The position numbers were made by a program, and so were the translations under genes. Below, one piece after another: positions 53,054 to 61,906 of a stretch of 64,000 nucleotides of DNA (position 1 is the first letter of the stretch; the number at the start of each line of letters is the position of its first letter). The stretch is from contig NZ_JAGENB010000004.1 in NCBI RefSeq assembly GCF_019991125.1, forward strand, positions 248,001 to 312,000. The letters run 5' to 3'. The DNA comes from Phyllobacterium calauticae. Its GTDB lineage: Bacteria > Pseudomonadota > Alphaproteobacteria > Rhizobiales > Rhizobiaceae. Under the pieces are notes generated by a model that saw only the letters and a list, made by a program, of their open reading frames with translations, was not told the DNA's origin and did no database searches.

Positions 53054-53998
53054 ATGACAGGTATCCCCTCTTTGCGCGGCTTGCAGGCGGTCGAAGCTGC
53101 CGCCCGTTGTGGAAGCTTTGTCGCTGCGTCCGAAGAACTGGCGATTTCGGCCGCGGCAGTCAGTCAGCTCATTCGCACGCTCGAGGATCAGGTCGGGCGC
53201 CAGCTGTTTCATCGTATTAATCGGCGTGTCGTGCTGACCGAGGCGGGTGTGGAGATTTTTCCGCGGCTTGCCAATGCCTTCAATGAACTCCGGAGCGTGG
53301 CGCGTGAGCTCGGCAGCGGCAATCAGCGATCCTCGCTGGTGGTGTCGGTGGCACCATCGGTTGCCATGGGCTGGCTTTCCTCGCGTCTGCCGGGATTCGT
53401 CAATATCCATGGTCCGGTCGATATCTCCCTCAGGGGTGAAGATGATCCGGCGCCATTCGACCGCGACCTTATCGACATGCGCTTGTCCTATGGCGCCTTT
53501 CATTACCCGGAACATGTCACCGAAGCGATCGGCACCGATGCGGTCTATCCGGTGTGCTCGCCGCGCTTCCTGACTGGACATGGCCCGATGGCCTCTCCGG
53601 AAAATTTGCTGTCCGTCCCCTTGATCCACACCGATTGGGGTCCTGCCGGGGCTTCCTTTCCGTCATGGCGGAACTGGTTCGCATCCGCCGGCGTGACGCC
53701 GGGCCGCCATATCCAGCATGGAATGACAGCCAATTCGTCCATGGCGGCGCTTGACCTGGCGCGTGGCGGGCTGGGCATAACACTGGCGCAGGGGTTGTTC
53801 TGTGCCCGCCAGGTAGAAGCGGGCGAACTGGTCGTTGCCTGCAATCACGTGCTCGAACTAGCCAGCCCCTATTGCATCACCACCCCGCGCAGAAGTGCAC
53901 AACGTTCCGTTGTTGCGGCTTTCAAATCATGGTTCATTGATGAATGCCTGCGTTGTGTAAACGCGCCAATGCTGTTGGCTTCCAAGGTTCAGCGGTAA
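53054..53998 (+). CDS. LysR-type regulator (GcvA-like)
   Basis: A 314-residue regulator. Helix-turn-helix: GIPSLRGLQAVEAAARCGSFVAASEEL, then ISAAAVSQLIRTLEDQVGRQLFHR. The effector domain (from residue 92) has LRGEDDPAPFDRDLIDMRLSYG, the GcvA-subgroup pattern. ATG 53054 has GGAG eight bases upstream; a longer start would lie inside the inverted repeat. It is divergent from the LLM/FMN-reductase pair and convergent with the lyase-to-importer operon, so it may regulate either or both. Confidence 0.9.
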   Translation: MTGIPSLRGLQAVEAAARCGSFVAASEELAISAAAVSQLIRTLEDQVGRQLFHRINRRVVLTEAGVEIFPRLANAFNELRSVARELGSGNQRSSLVVSVAPSVAMGWLSSRLPGFVNIHGPVDISLRGEDDPAPFDRDLIDMRLSYGAFHYPEHVTEAIGTDAVYPVCSPRFLTGHGPMASPENLLSVPLIHTDWGPAGASFPSWRNWFASAGVTPGRHIQHGMTANSSMAALDLARGGLGITLAQGLFCARQVEAGELVVACNHVLELASPYCITTPRRSAQRSVVAAFKSWFIDECLRCVNAPMLLASKVQR

Positions 53999-54024
53999 CT
54001 CGGCGGCCAACAGCTTCAGCTGCC

Positions 54025-55503
54025 TCACGCGCCGATATCCCGCAGACGCTCCGCAAGGCGGGACACGTCAGGTCCGAGCGGACGATCTTCCACGAGCAGC
54101 GCGGCAATGGATCGTACAAGATCATGGGTCTCTTGCGTACCCCGGCCGCAGCGATGGCCTGCACGCAGATCGACTGCCTGCGCCCCGGCCAGCATCTCGC
54201 AGGCAACAAGATGCCGCCAGAGATCAAGCATGTCGGCGCACTTGGCCACCGCCAGAAGTGTCTGGGTGGCGTGATCTTCCACCCCTTCGGATACGGGCAG
54301 GAAATCCAGCAACACCGGATTTGCCTTATGGCGGATCGCGCCGACAAGCGCCGCAACCGTCTTCTGCAGCGGGACAAAACCGGCGGATGCTCCACCCACA
54401 GGCGAGAGATAGCGCGGCAGGCCATTGCGGCCCGATCCGGTCAATTGAATGAACCGGGCTGCACTGGCCAGCGCAGTCTGGGCGATAGCAAGCCCCAGGG
54501 TTTCAAACGCCAGTGCCAGGGACGGCGTGTGGAAATTGCCCGTCGAGAGCACCCTGTTCTCATCGACAAGCACCAGCGGATTGTCAGTTGCCGCGTTCAG
54601 CTCAATCTCCACAGCCTCCCTGGCTGCATCCAGCGCATGCGCCAGCGCCCCTTGGATCGATGCGGCACAGCGCAGGCTGAGCGGGTCCTGAATGGCCGCG
54701 CGCGCTTCATGCAGCGACGAGCCTTCGAGACGGGCAAGGAGCCTTTCCGCTTCCAGCACTTGTCCGGCCGCAGGGCGTGCCTGCTGGATGGCGGGGTGTA
54801 GGATCAGCGGGTTGCCGCCAAGCCCCTCGAAACTGAGCGCAGCAGCCTGTCGCTGATAGTCGAGCAAAACATCGGTATCGGCTACGGCCAGCGCGCCCTT
54901 CCCCACCGAGACTGCCGAAGCGTTGAGAAGCGACAGCCCGTCCTTCGGACCAAGTGTGGAGGGTCGCAGACCGGCCTTTGACAGGGCTTCGGCGGAGGTG
55001 AATACCGCGCCTTCATATTCGGCCTGCCCCTCGCCGATCAGGGTCTGGGCAATGGGAGACAGCAGGACAAGATCACCCGCACCGATCGACCCGATGGATG
55101 GAACAAGCGGGTGCACCTTGTGATTGATGAGTGCCAGCAGATCGGCAAAGACTTCAGGCGATAGGCCGGAACCGCCGACCGCCAGCATGGACAGGCGCGC
55201 CGCCATGACAGCACGGGTTTCGTCGCGCGGCAATACTGGACCGACACCCGCACCCCGTCCACGCACCAGTTGCTGCTGGAACTTGCCCGTTTCATCGACA
55301 ACCGCTGTCTTGAGATTGGCGCCAAGCCCCGTGTTCAGGCCGTAGATATGCTGCCCGGAAGCAGCAGCCGCATCGAGTACGGCTCTGGTCCGGACCAACC
55401 GGGTCAATACATCGGACGTCGCACTGACGGTAACATCCTTGCGCGCAACGGCAGCAATATCAGCGATGGTGACGCCTGAACCCGTGAGAACGAGCGTGTT
55501 CAT
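54025..55503 (-). CDS. Aromatic amino acid lyase homologue lacking the MIO serine
   Basis: A 492-residue member of the histidine/phenylalanine ammonia-lyase family. Tyr54 in YGLNTGLG, Asn194 in SLLNAS, the QDPLSLRC segment near 275 and Glu409 in GVEDH align with family catalytic positions. The MIO-forming Ala-Ser-Gly triad is not intact: the loop reads PSIGSIGAGDL (residues 135-145), where family members have GS-V-G-ASG-DL, so one residue, the serine, is missing. The family tyrosine after QD is also leucine. This argues for a MIO-independent elimination, possibly with a better leaving group than ammonia, or for loss of activity. It is the last gene of the operon and overlaps the cyclodeaminase-like gene (ATGA). 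Confidence 0.9.
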   Translation of the reverse strand: MNTLVLTGSGVTIADIAAVARKDVTVSATSDVLTRLVRTRAVLDAAAASGQHIYGLNTGLGANLKTAVVDETGKFQQQLVRGRGAGVGPVLPRDETRAVMAARLSMLAVGGSGLSPEVFADLLALINHKVHPLVPSIGSIGAGDLVLLSPIAQTLIGEGQAEYEGAVFTSAEALSKAGLRPSTLGPKDGLSLLNASAVSVGKGALAVADTDVLLDYQRQAAALSFEGLGGNPLILHPAIQQARPAAGQVLEAERLLARLEGSSLHEARAAIQDPLSLRCAASIQGALAHALDAAREAVEIELNAATDNPLVLVDENRVLSTGNFHTPSLALAFETLGLAIAQTALASAARFIQLTGSGRNGLPRYLSPVGGASAGFVPLQKTVAALVGAIRHKANPVLLDFLPVSEGVEDHATQTLLAVAKCADMLDLWRHLVACEMLAGAQAVDLRAGHRCGRGTQETHDLVRSIAALLVEDRPLGPDVSRLAERLRDIGA

Positions 55504-56501
55504 GCGAACCGCAGCCTCTGGCCGATATTGTTCGCCTTGGCTTTTTCGAGCATGGCATAGCCAAGCGCGATATCGCTGAGCGAGAGCCCCCTGTGCCAGA
55601 ACAAGATGGTTTCACCGTCGTTCTCGCGTCCCGTCCTGTGACCGGCGACAATCTGGCCAAGTTCCGCATGCAATGTCTGTTCGGACAGCTTGCCCGCCTC
55701 GACATGGGCGCGCAGCGAGCCGAATTTGCCGCCTTTGCACTGGCCCCAGTCATCCACCACCAGCTTGTCCATGATATCGGTGAGCGACAGTTCCACCGCG
55801 CTCATCGTGCCATAGGGCACCACGAAGGCACCGGGCTTGATCCATTCGGTCTTCAGCATGGGCTGCGGCTCAGGCAGGCGCGATGCCTCGACCACGATAT
55901 CGGCACCCTCCACGCAGGCCTGCCAGTTGTCGGTAACGGTTATCGGCTTGCCGAGATCATCCGAGAGTTTTTTCGCGAACGCGTCGCGGCTTTCCCGGCG
56001 GCGCGAATGCACGCGGATTTCATCGAAGTCATAGAGGTGATCAAGCAACCGCACGTTCCAGTAGGCGGTGCCGCGCGCGCCGATATGGCCGAGCACCTTG
56101 GAATTCCTGCGCGCCAGATGTTTTGCACCAAGAGCGGTGATCGCACCGGTCCGCATATCGGTGATGACCGTGGCATCCAGAATGGCCTTCGGTGCTCCGG
56201 TGCGCGGATCAAACAGGTTAAGCACGCCGAATTCCGAGGGATAGTTCAGCTTATAATTATCAACGAAGTCCCCGACGATCTTGACGCCTGCCAGATTGAG
56301 CGGCGCCACATAGCCGCGCAACACATTGAAATGGCCATGAAACGATTCATCCGGCTCCAGATGCACCCGCGGCTCGATCACGGTCTGGCCGTTGCCCTGC
56401 GCGGCGAGCGAGGTCTCGATGGCCGCCAGAATTTCCGCATCGGTCAGCGCAAGCGCCTCGATGTCGAAGGCATTCAGATAGTCGATATAGATCGGTTTCA
56501 T
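55500..56501 (-). CDS. Ornithine cyclodeaminase/mu-crystallin family protein
   Basis: A 333-residue NAD(P)-binding protein of the OCD family. The Rossmann site is GHIGARGTAYWN near residue 138, the substrate region is LNLAGVKIVGDFVDNY near 70 and ATVITDMRTGA near 111, and DDWGQCK near 247 carries the family aspartate. Members deaminate ornithine or reduce cyclic imines and ketimines. It overlaps the LLM gene before it and the lyase-like gene after it by four bases each. It may act on an imine made by the monooxygenases. Confidence 0.9.
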   Translation of the reverse strand: MKPIYIDYLNAFDIEALALTDAEILAAIETSLAAQGNGQTVIEPRVHLEPDESFHGHFNVLRGYVAPLNLAGVKIVGDFVDNYKLNYPSEFGVLNLFDPRTGAPKAILDATVITDMRTGAITALGAKHLARRNSKVLGHIGARGTAYWNVRLLDHLYDFDEIRVHSRRRESRDAFAKKLSDDLGKPITVTDNWQACVEGADIVVEASRLPEPQPMLKTEWIKPGAFVVPYGTMSAVELSLTDIMDKLVVDDWGQCKGGKFGSLRAHVEAGKLSEQTLHAELGQIVAGHRTGRENDGETILFWHRGLSLSDIALGYAMLEKAKANNIGQRLRFA

Positions 56502-57838
56502 GCTGTTCTCTCTGCTGATGACGAACGGGCCGGTGTTCTGACGCCCAGATTTTCCCGCAGGGTGCGCCCTTCATATTCCGTACGAAAGAGGCCCCGGCGC
56601 TGCAGTTCCGGCACGACCAGTCTCACAAAATCATCAAGCCCCGTGGGAAAGAGCGGCGGCATGACATTGAACCCGTCCGCCGCCTTGCAGCGAAACCGCT
56701 CTTCCAGCGCGTCGGCAATCTGGACGGGCGTACCGATCAATTGCCAATGGCCGCGCGCACCGGCGAAATGCCGAGCCAACTGCCGGATGGACAGATTTTC
56801 GCGCCGACCGAGATCGATGATGAGTTGCTGCCGGCTCTGGATGCCATCGGTCTGCGGCATGTCCGGCAGAGGTCCGTCGAGCGGATGGGCCGACAGGTCC
56901 TTGAGGCTGAGATAGCTGGCAAGCAGTGCCACACCGACCTGATCGGGGATCAGTTCCTGCAGCGCATCGTATTTTGCCCGTGCTTCGCTTTCGGTTTCGC
57001 CAACGATGGGCGAAACCCCGGGCATGATCTTGAGATCGTCTGCCTGTCGCCCGAATTTCGCCAGCCGGGCTTTGACGTCGGCGTAGAAGGCCTGTGCCTC
57101 GCCCATGGTCTGGGCTGCGGAAAACACCACGTCGGCGGTGCGGGCGGCAAGGTCCTTGCCGACATCCGACGCCCCGGCCTGCACCATCAATGGCCTGCCC
57201 TGCGGCGATCTCCGGCTGTCCAGCACGCCGGTGACAATGAAATGCGTGCCGCGATGATCGACCGGATGAAGTTTAGCCGGATCGGCATAGATGTCCCGCT
57301 CCGCGTCGAGAATATAGGCGCCATCGTCCACACTGTCCCAGACGGCGGTAGCCGCTTCGGCAAATTCCTCTGCCCGTTCATACCGCTGGCCATGCGGCCG
57401 CAAGCCGCTCGAGACAAAGTTCTCCGCTTCAAGATCGCTGGCGGATGTCACCAGATTCCATCCGGCCCGGCCGCCGCTGAGCTGATCGAGCGCGGCGAAT
57501 GTCCGCGCCAGGCCGTACGGCTCGTTATAGGTGGTGGAAGCCGTGGCAACGAGACCGATATGGGAGGTATTGACCGCCAGCGCCGCCAGCAGACTGAGCG
57601 GCTCGAAACTGGTCGAGCGCGCCGCCTGACTGGCAATCTCCGGGTTGCGCTCGCGAATGGCCGCAGCGTCTTCGATGAAGATCATGTCGAATTTTGCCCG
57701 TTCGGCCGTCTGCGCCAGCTGAATGAAATGGCTGATATCGACCCCGGCATCGGCATGGGCATCGGGATGGCGCCAGGCGGCAATATGATGCCCGCCCGCC
57801 ATGAGAAAGGCACCGAGTTTCATCTGATCCGCACTCAT
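56498..57838 (-). CDS. LLM-class flavin-dependent monooxygenase, full-length
   Basis: A 446-residue NtaA/SnaA/DszA-type monooxygenase. It has AAWRHPDAHA near residue 20, FIEDAAAIRER near 55, STTYNEPYGLARTFAALDQLS near 101, GRAGWNLVTSAS near 122, RYERAEEFAE near 152 and QAGASDVGKDLA near 220. The C-terminus RGLFRTEYEGRTLRENLG closely parallels the monooxygenase at 51.5-52.9 kb. It lacks its own reductase in this operon and may use the FMN reductase encoded 5 kb away. Overlaps by four bases on both sides couple it to the shorter LLM paralogue and the OCD-family gene. Confidence 0.92.
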   Translation of the reverse strand: MSADQMKLGAFLMAGGHHIAAWRHPDAHADAGVDISHFIQLAQTAERAKFDMIFIEDAAAIRERNPEIASQAARSTSFEPLSLLAALAVNTSHIGLVATASTTYNEPYGLARTFAALDQLSGGRAGWNLVTSASDLEAENFVSSGLRPHGQRYERAEEFAEAATAVWDSVDDGAYILDAERDIYADPAKLHPVDHRGTHFIVTGVLDSRRSPQGRPLMVQAGASDVGKDLAARTADVVFSAAQTMGEAQAFYADVKARLAKFGRQADDLKIMPGVSPIVGETESEARAKYDALQELIPDQVGVALLASYLSLKDLSAHPLDGPLPDMPQTDGIQSRQQLIIDLGRRENLSIRQLARHFAGARGHWQLIGTPVQIADALEERFRCKAADGFNVMPPLFPTGLDDFVRLVVPELQRRGLFRTEYEGRTLRENLGVRTPARSSSAERTA

Positions 57839-58812
57839 GATGCACGCTCCAGACGGGCCGGACGGGGAAGATCGAGATGGCCGCGCAGGGTCGTGGCGTC
57901 ATAAGCATGGCGGAACACGCCGCGCCGCCGAAGTTCCGGAACAACCTCATCGACAAAGCTGGCAACACCTTCGGGCGCACTGGGCGGCAGAAGGACAAAT
58001 CCATCGAGGCCGGCTGCTTTCGCCTGCTCCTGCATCTGGTCGGCAATGTCGGCAGCCGTGCTGATGGACGGAACGATGTTCGCGAGAAGCCTGACATCCT
58101 GCCGTTGGCGTCCAAGCGCCGCAAGGTGTTCAACCAGACTGGCGGCAAGTGCTTTCCATGTATCCGGTGTTGTCTCCGGCAGGAAAACCACATCCGCCCG
58201 CGCGGCAATGTCGAGCGTGCCTGGGGTCAGGACATGGCTGATGACCGGCCTGCCCTGCGGTGACGGATTGACATTGAGCGGGCCGCGCACGGCGAAATGC
58301 GCGCCCTTGTGGTTGAGAACGTGCATTTTGTCCGGTTCGAAAAACCGTCCCTGAGCCTTGTCATAGACAAAGGCGTCATCCTCCCAGCTGTCCCAAAGCC
58401 CCGACACCACCGCAAGATATTCCCGATCACGCTCGGGATCACCGGAGCCGATGACATTCCAGCCTGTACGGCCGTCGCCGATCAGATCGAGGGACGCGAA
58501 ACGCCGGGCGAGATTATAGGGTTCATGCTGGTGTGTAGCTGCGGTGGCAATCAACCCGATCCTGCGCGTCGCCGTCGCCAGCGCCGAGACCAGCATGGTT
58601 GGCTCGAACGGCACGGCGAGCGGCGACAGATCATCATGAGGCCGCTGGCCAAAGCTATCCGCCAGCAGGACGAAATCCAGTCCGCCTGCTTCCGCCTGCT
58701 TCACCTGCGCCGCCATGTGACTGAAATCGAGCGCGTCCAGCTGGCCGTCTTTTGCGCGCCAGGCGGTCGGATAATGGCCGAATGGCGTCAGTGACAGGCC
58801 GATATGCATCAT
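57835..58812 (-). CDS. LLM-family monooxygenase paralogue, internally shortened
   Basis: A 325-residue relative of the neighbouring LLM proteins. The start (HIGLSLTPFGHYPTAWR), the TAATHQHEPYNLARRFASLDLI region and the end RRGVFRHAYDATTLRGHLD all match them. Two stretches are missing: about 18 residues after GRTGWNVIGSGD, including the RYERA segment, and some 85 residues in the second half that carry the HPLDGP and LSIRQLAR region. The frame is clean, with no stop, so this is a coherent variant and not a broken gene. It may be a non-catalytic or specialised partner of the adjacent full-length LLM, as with the two chains of bacterial luciferase; that is inference. Confidence 0.87.
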   Translation of the reverse strand: MMHIGLSLTPFGHYPTAWRAKDGQLDALDFSHMAAQVKQAEAGGLDFVLLADSFGQRPHDDLSPLAVPFEPTMLVSALATATRRIGLIATAATHQHEPYNLARRFASLDLIGDGRTGWNVIGSGDPERDREYLAVVSGLWDSWEDDAFVYDKAQGRFFEPDKMHVLNHKGAHFAVRGPLNVNPSPQGRPVISHVLTPGTLDIAARADVVFLPETTPDTWKALAASLVEHLAALGRQRQDVRLLANIVPSISTAADIADQMQEQAKAAGLDGFVLLPPSAPEGVASFVDEVVPELRRRGVFRHAYDATTLRGHLDLPRPARLERAS

Positions 58813-59549
58813 TCCGCATCCCCGGCGCTGACGCGGATTTCATCGACCTTTTCATTGTAGAACGAGATCAATCCCTTGATCCGTCCGCTTTCGTGGAGCG
58901 GCTCCGGATAATACCAGACGATGTTCTCGTGACGCTTTCCATCGAGATCGAAATGATGGTAGGACGCCCTGCCCTTATAGGGGCAATAGGTGTGCAGCGC
59001 GCTATTCGCCAGTGTGCCGGCGACCAGATCCTCCACCGGGAAGTAATAGCGCGGGATCAGACTGGTCTCGAACAGGAATACCGCGCGGTTCGTGCGCGCC
59101 ACCAGCGTGCCATCGACAAAGACCTCCACACGGCGCTTGCTGTCGATCGTATCGACCCGCCAGTGAACATTGCGTGGATGACCGAAGATTTCCTCGTCTT
59201 CCTCAAACCAGCGCACGGCGCTCCACGCCACCGTTGCATAACCGGCGAGTTCAGGCACGCCCTGCGGCACGTTTTCATAGCTCCAACCGCTACCCTCAGC
59301 GCCCTTGAGCGACCAGTAGCGTCTTGCCCCGAGCACCGGCGATGCCCCCGTCTTTTCCGACGGCTGGAGAAGATCAGCGCGGAAGTCCGATTTCGGCAGG
59401 TAATAAACGGGGTGACCGCCATTTTCATAGACGACGATGGCCTGCGTGCTGTCGGCGATCACCTCTTCACCCAGCTTCAGGCGGATGCGGCGATAGGTCG
59501 GTTCAATCAAAACAGCGGGCACTTCCCGGGAACGATAGCTGATGGACAT
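58809..59549 (-). CDS. Double-DUF427 protein
   Basis: A 246-residue protein with two DUF427 repeats. The first (residues about 15-65) has YRRIRLKLGEEVIADSTQA and PVYYLPKSDFRADLL. The second (about 132-235) has RRVEVFVDGTLVARTNRAV, PRYYFPVEDLVAG and CPYKGRASYHHFDLDG. The repeat is a small beta fold of unknown biochemical role. ATG 59549 has GGAGAG upstream; a GTG two codons earlier is possible. It sits between the ATPase and the shorter LLM gene, overlapping the latter by four bases. Confidence 0.9.
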   Translation of the reverse strand: MSISYRSREVPAVLIEPTYRRIRLKLGEEVIADSTQAIVVYENGGHPVYYLPKSDFRADLLQPSEKTGASPVLGARRYWSLKGAEGSGWSYENVPQGVPELAGYATVAWSAVRWFEEDEEIFGHPRNVHWRVDTIDSKRRVEVFVDGTLVARTNRAVFLFETSLIPRYYFPVEDLVAGTLANSALHTYCPYKGRASYHHFDLDGKRHENIVWYYPEPLHESGRIKGLISFYNEKVDEIRVSAGDAE

Positions 59550-59603
59550 AAGCACTCTCCAAAGGTGAGTTTCTATCGGCAGGCCTGATCAGACGGGATG
59601 CGA

Positions 59604-60536
59604 TCAGACCGAAAAAATAGCGTCGCGGGTCAATCGACCGCTGACGGCACCGGCAGCATCCACGACAGCAAGAACATCGCTGTTTGCAGCGACCATCAGT
59701 GCCAGCGCATCGCGCAGGTTGCTGGTGGCAGCGACGGGATGCGCTCCATCCTGCGGCTTGTCCGCCGTCATGGCATCGCTGACAGTAAACAGGCTCAGGC
59801 GCTTGATCGCCCGGTCTATGCCGACGAAGTTTTCGACAAATGCGTCGGCGGGATGGGAAAGGATCGCATCGGGCGTATCATACTGGACAATCCGGCCGCT
59901 CTTCATGATGGCGATGCGGTCACCCAGACGGATGGCTTCGTCGAGATCATGGGTCACCAGTACCACCGTCTTGCGCACCCGCTGCAAGATCTGGCGGAAC
60001 TCATCCTGCAGGCGGGTTCGGGCAATCGGATCGATGGCGCCGAATGGTTCATCCATCAGCAGCACGGGCGGATCGGCCGCAAGCGCCCGCGCCACGCCGA
60101 TGCGCTGCCGCTGGCCACCGGAGAGCTGCCGGGGATAGCGCTTGAGCATTTCCGCCGGATCAAGACCGACGAGATGCAGAAGCTCGTCGGTCCGGCTCCG
60201 GATCCGCGCTTCATCCCAGCCAAGCAGCTTGGGTACGGCGGCAATATTCTGGGCGATGGTCATATGCGGAAACAGGCCTACCTGCTGGATCACATACCCG
60301 ATATGGCGACGCAGGATCACCGGATCAACCTTGGTAACGTCTTCGCCGTTAACGATGATCCTGCCTTCGGTCGGGTCAATCAGCCGGTTGATCATGCGCA
60401 TAGTGGTGGTCTTACCGCAGCCCGACGGCCCGATCAGTGCAACGGTCGAACCCTCGGGTACGATCAGGCTGAGATCGTCAACCGAAGCAACGCTGCCTTC
60501 GCCATAGCGTTTGGTGACGTGTTCCATATTGATCAT
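59604..60536 (-). CDS. Quaternary-amine-type ABC importer ATPase (OpuBA/OpuCA class)
   Basis: A 310-residue ATPase: Walker A GPSGCGKTTTMRMINRLIDP near residue 35, Q-loop GYVIQQVGLFPHMT, signature LSGGQRQRIGVARAL near 138 and Walker B LLMDEPFGAIDP. The MRMINRLIDPT and FVGIDRAIKRL pieces are diagnostic of the glycine betaine/choline (QAT) ATPases. A CBS-like C-terminal region ends the protein. ATG 60536 overlaps the permease stop by four bases; a second ATG three codons in is also possible. A 54-base gap separates it from the DUF427 gene. Confidence 0.94.
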   Translation of the reverse strand: MINMEHVTKRYGEGSVASVDDLSLIVPEGSTVALIGPSGCGKTTTMRMINRLIDPTEGRIIVNGEDVTKVDPVILRRHIGYVIQQVGLFPHMTIAQNIAAVPKLLGWDEARIRSRTDELLHLVGLDPAEMLKRYPRQLSGGQRQRIGVARALAADPPVLLMDEPFGAIDPIARTRLQDEFRQILQRVRKTVVLVTHDLDEAIRLGDRIAIMKSGRIVQYDTPDAILSHPADAFVENFVGIDRAIKRLSLFTVSDAMTADKPQDGAHPVAATSNLRDALALMVAANSDVLAVVDAAGAVSGRLTRDAIFSV

Positions 60537-61174
60537 GCGGATGTTCTTTCTGCGAAGAAGATTTTTTCGGCCCGGCCGAGAATGAATTCCGTTGCCAGCG
60601 CCAGAATGGCGATGGGAACCGCGCCAACCAGAAGGCGCGACATGTCCATCATGCTGATGCCGACAGCGATGAAATCGCCGAGGCCACCGCCGCCGATAAA
60701 CGGGGCGAGCGTTGCACCGGCGAGCACCTGCACGGCGGCGGTGCGTGCACCGGCGAACATGGCGGGCGCAGCCAGCGGAATGCGAATCTTGCGCAGCACC
60801 TGTCCGCGGCTCATGCCCATGCCGATTGCAGCTTCCACCGCATCGGGATCGACGTCGCGCAGACCGATAAAGGCATTGAGCAGGATGGGCGGCAGCGCGA
60901 GCACGGTCAGCGCGACGATGGATGGCCAAAGGCCGATACCGAGCAGCGGCATCATGATGGCAAGAATGGCAAGGCTCGGGATCGTGCGCAGCGCATTGAT
61001 GGAATTGATGACCGCAAAGGCCAACCCGCCGCGATTGATGATGAGAACGGCAAGCGGCAAGCCGATGGCTAACGCAAACACCAGCGAGACGCCGGACATG
61101 ACCAGATGCTGGCCGAGCGCTCGCAGGAATTCAGGCTGGTTGTTGACGATCCAGTTGAAGGCGGTGATCAGCAT
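60533..61174 (-). CDS. QAT-type ABC importer permease, first
   Basis: A 213-residue permease with five to six helices and the OpuBB/OpuCB pattern: NSINALRTIPSLAILAIMMPLLGIG near residue 58, AAIGMGMSRGQVLRKIRIPLA near 115 (coupling loop), and GATLAPFIGGGGLGDFI near 153. Two short permeases of this kind assemble with the ATPase. Its start lies 9 bases after the other permease ends. Confidence 0.93.
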   Translation of the reverse strand: MLITAFNWIVNNQPEFLRALGQHLVMSGVSLVFALAIGLPLAVLIINRGGLAFAVINSINALRTIPSLAILAIMMPLLGIGLWPSIVALTVLALPPILLNAFIGLRDVDPDAVEAAIGMGMSRGQVLRKIRIPLAAPAMFAGARTAAVQVLAGATLAPFIGGGGLGDFIAVGISMMDMSRLLVGAVPIAILALATEFILGRAEKIFFAERTSA

Positions 61175-61183
61175 GCCCGCCCC

Positions 61184-61801
61184 TCAACGCCAACGAACCA
61201 GGGCTTTTTCAGCCTGGCTCAGAATGAGGTCAAAGAACGTCGCCATCAGCGCCGTCAGGATACCGCCAACGAGGATTTTCTCCGTATAGCTCTGGTCGAT
61301 GCCCATGAGGATGATGGTTCCGAGGCCACCGCCATCGATGAAGGCTGCAACGGTGGCGATGCCGATGACGGTCACCAGCGCGATGCGGATACCGGACACG
61401 ATAAGCGGCAGGGCCAATGGCAGTTCGATGCGCACGAGCCGCTGCCAGGCGCTGTAGCCCATGCCATCGGCCGCATCGAGCACGTCGGCGGGGACGCCGC
61501 GCAGGCCGGTCACCACATTGCGCAGAAGAATAAGCAGGCAATAGGAGGACAGACCGACCAGCGCCGGCTTGGTGCCAAGACCCAGCCACGGGATCAGCAG
61601 CGCGAACAGAGCAAGGCTGGGGATGACGAAGATGATGCCGGTGATCGTCAGGACGACGGCATAGAATCGGGGGCGCCGGGCGCAGATGATCCCGAGGATC
61701 AGTGCGATGATCAGCCCGATCAGAACCGATGAAACCGACAGCACAAGGTGCTGCCAGGTCGCCGCCAGGATTTCCGGAATGTTTTTGGGAGCCCAGTTCA
61801 A
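61184..61801 (-). CDS. QAT-type ABC importer permease, second
   Basis: A 205-residue permease with the same domain: ITGIIFVIPSLALFALLIPWLGLG near residue 53, coupling loop DAADGMGYSAWQRLVRIELPLALP near 107 and ATVAAFIDGGGLGTIIL near 148. It shares the class pattern of the first permease, and both lack a fused binding domain. It follows the binding-protein gene by 105 bases. Confidence 0.93.
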   Translation of the reverse strand: MNWAPKNIPEILAATWQHLVLSVSSVLIGLIIALILGIICARRPRFYAVVLTITGIIFVIPSLALFALLIPWLGLGTKPALVGLSSYCLLILLRNVVTGLRGVPADVLDAADGMGYSAWQRLVRIELPLALPLIVSGIRIALVTVIGIATVAAFIDGGGLGTIILMGIDQSYTEKILVGGILTALMATFFDLILSQAEKALVRWR

Positions 61802-61906
61802 ATGCGTCGTTCCATATCGCTCAGAATTGAGACAGCGGAGACAATCCTATCTCCGCTGTTTCCGGGATGTCCACGTGGCGGTCAGTCGTCAGCCGCCAGA
61901 AAGGTC

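Noticed and set aside
55593-56915. 440-residue open frame on the plus strand
   Set aside because: Antisense to the OCD-family gene and the end of an LLM gene, with no domain or ribosome site.
59598-61289. 563-residue open frame on the plus strand
   Set aside because: It lies antisense to the QAT importer genes, which have full family motifs. The antisense translation is low-complexity in Arg, Ser and Pro, as expected of a GC-rich shadow frame.
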